From positions 1 through 5,873 of the forward strand of contig URRN01000131.1 of NCBI GenBank assembly GCA_900550185.1: a stretch of 5,873 bases of DNA, in the 5' to 3' direction. This DNA is from an uncultured Collinsella sp. (GTDB taxonomy: Bacteria; Actinomycetota; Coriobacteriia; Coriobacteriales; Coriobacteriaceae). Under the pieces are notes generated by a model that saw only the letters and a program-made list of their open reading frames with translations, ran no database searches and was not told the DNA's origin. Position numbers and translations under genes: made by a program. This document shows, piece by piece, positions 5,575 to 5,873 of this stretch (positions within the stretch are counted from its first letter, which is position 1; every line of letters starts with the position of its first letter).

Positions 5575-5873
5575 ATGTCCGAGTCTTCTGCCCGTCCCCG
5601 TCGCATTGTCGTTGGCGTCTCTGGTGCCAGCGGTGCTGCGCTGGGCCTTGAGTGCCTCAAGTGCCTGCGTCAGGCCGGTGCCGAGTCGGCGCTTGTCGTC
5701 ACGCGCGGGGGAGAGATCACCATCGAGCAGGAGCTCGGCATGACGCTCGACGAGTTTGCCACGCATGCCGATGTGGTCTACGACAACAAGAACATCGGCG
5801 CCGCCATTGCAAGCGGCACCTATCCGGTCGATGGCATGATCGTGGCGCCCTGCTCCATGAAGACGCTTGCCGG
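5575..5873 (+). CDS. lpdB: UbiX/LpdB-type flavin prenyltransferase (3' end cut by window edge)
   Basis: The first 99 residues of a UbiX-family enzyme, which joins a dimethylallyl group to FMN to make the prFMN cofactor of UbiD decarboxylases. The N-terminal Rossmann-like strand and flavin loop read IVVGVSGASG (about 11-20), and the family hallmark APCSMKTLA lies at about 91-99. A central stretch including TIEQELG and DNKNIGAAIASG resembles LpdB of Lactobacillus plantarum. Full-length members are about 185-200 residues, so the C-terminal half, with most donor-phosphate contacts, is outside the window; whether it prefers the mono- or diphosphate donor cannot be judged. ATG 5575 follows AAGGAG (5564-5569) by 5 bases. 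The gene lies 33 bases after lpdC with no terminator between, so the decarboxylase and the maker of its cofactor should be co-transcribed. Confidence 0.95.
   Translation, partial: MSESSARPRRIVVGVSGASGAALGLECLKCLRQAGAESALVVTRGGEITIEQELGMTLDEFATHADVVYDNKNIGAAIASGTYPVDGMIVAPCSMKTLA

Overview
The window looks like chromosomal DNA from a high-GC anaerobic gut-type actinobacterium, possibly Collinsella or a related Coriobacteriia. That placement is inferred from the base composition, the clear AAGGAG-type ribosome binding sites and the gene content; no rRNA or other marker gene is present. All recognisable genes appear intact apart from the two cut by the window edges. No tRNA, rRNA, CRISPR array or transposase gene was seen.

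Layout: (1) 1-1100, minus strand, the N-terminal 366 residues of an MFS drug/sugar-efflux type transporter, cut by the left edge. (2) 1101-1261, a divergent intergenic region with a good sigma70-type promoter facing right, an operator-like inverted repeat over its -10 box and a second short perfect palindrome. (3) 1262-2209, a two-domain protein: an LpdD-like prenylated-flavin chaperone domain fused to a type I isopentenyl-diphosphate isomerase (IDI)/Nudix domain. (4) 2210-2453, an intergenic region with a 19-bp-arm inverted repeat and a second, classic intrinsic terminator just before the next gene. (5) 2454-3911, a divergent SLC13/DASS-like membrane permease. (6) 4054-5541, a UbiD-family decarboxylase very close to LpdC gallate decarboxylase. 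(7) 5575 to the right edge, a UbiX/LpdB-type flavin prenyltransferase, cut at residue 99.

Together genes 3, 5, 6 and 7 read as one functional island for uptake and non-oxidative decarboxylation of a (poly)hydroxybenzoate such as gallate or protocatechuate. The permease would import the acid, LpdC would decarboxylate it with prenylated FMN (prFMN), LpdB/UbiX would make prFMN from FMN and a dimethylallyl donor, and the LpdD domain would help cofactor loading or maturation. The divergent MFS pump could export the phenolic product, but this is only inferred from position.

The most striking observation is the LpdD-IDI fusion. It physically joins a prFMN maturation factor to a domain of the enzyme family that makes dimethylallyl diphosphate, the precursor of the prenyl group used by UbiX. 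In a gap-free comparison with remembered E. coli Idi, nearly all metal and diphosphate ligands are kept, but the catalytic cysteine position is Ala203, with a cysteine one residue earlier. The domain may therefore be a modified isomerase, a dimethylallyl-diphosphate binding or delivery module, or a Nudix hydrolase making dimethylallyl monophosphate for UbiX.
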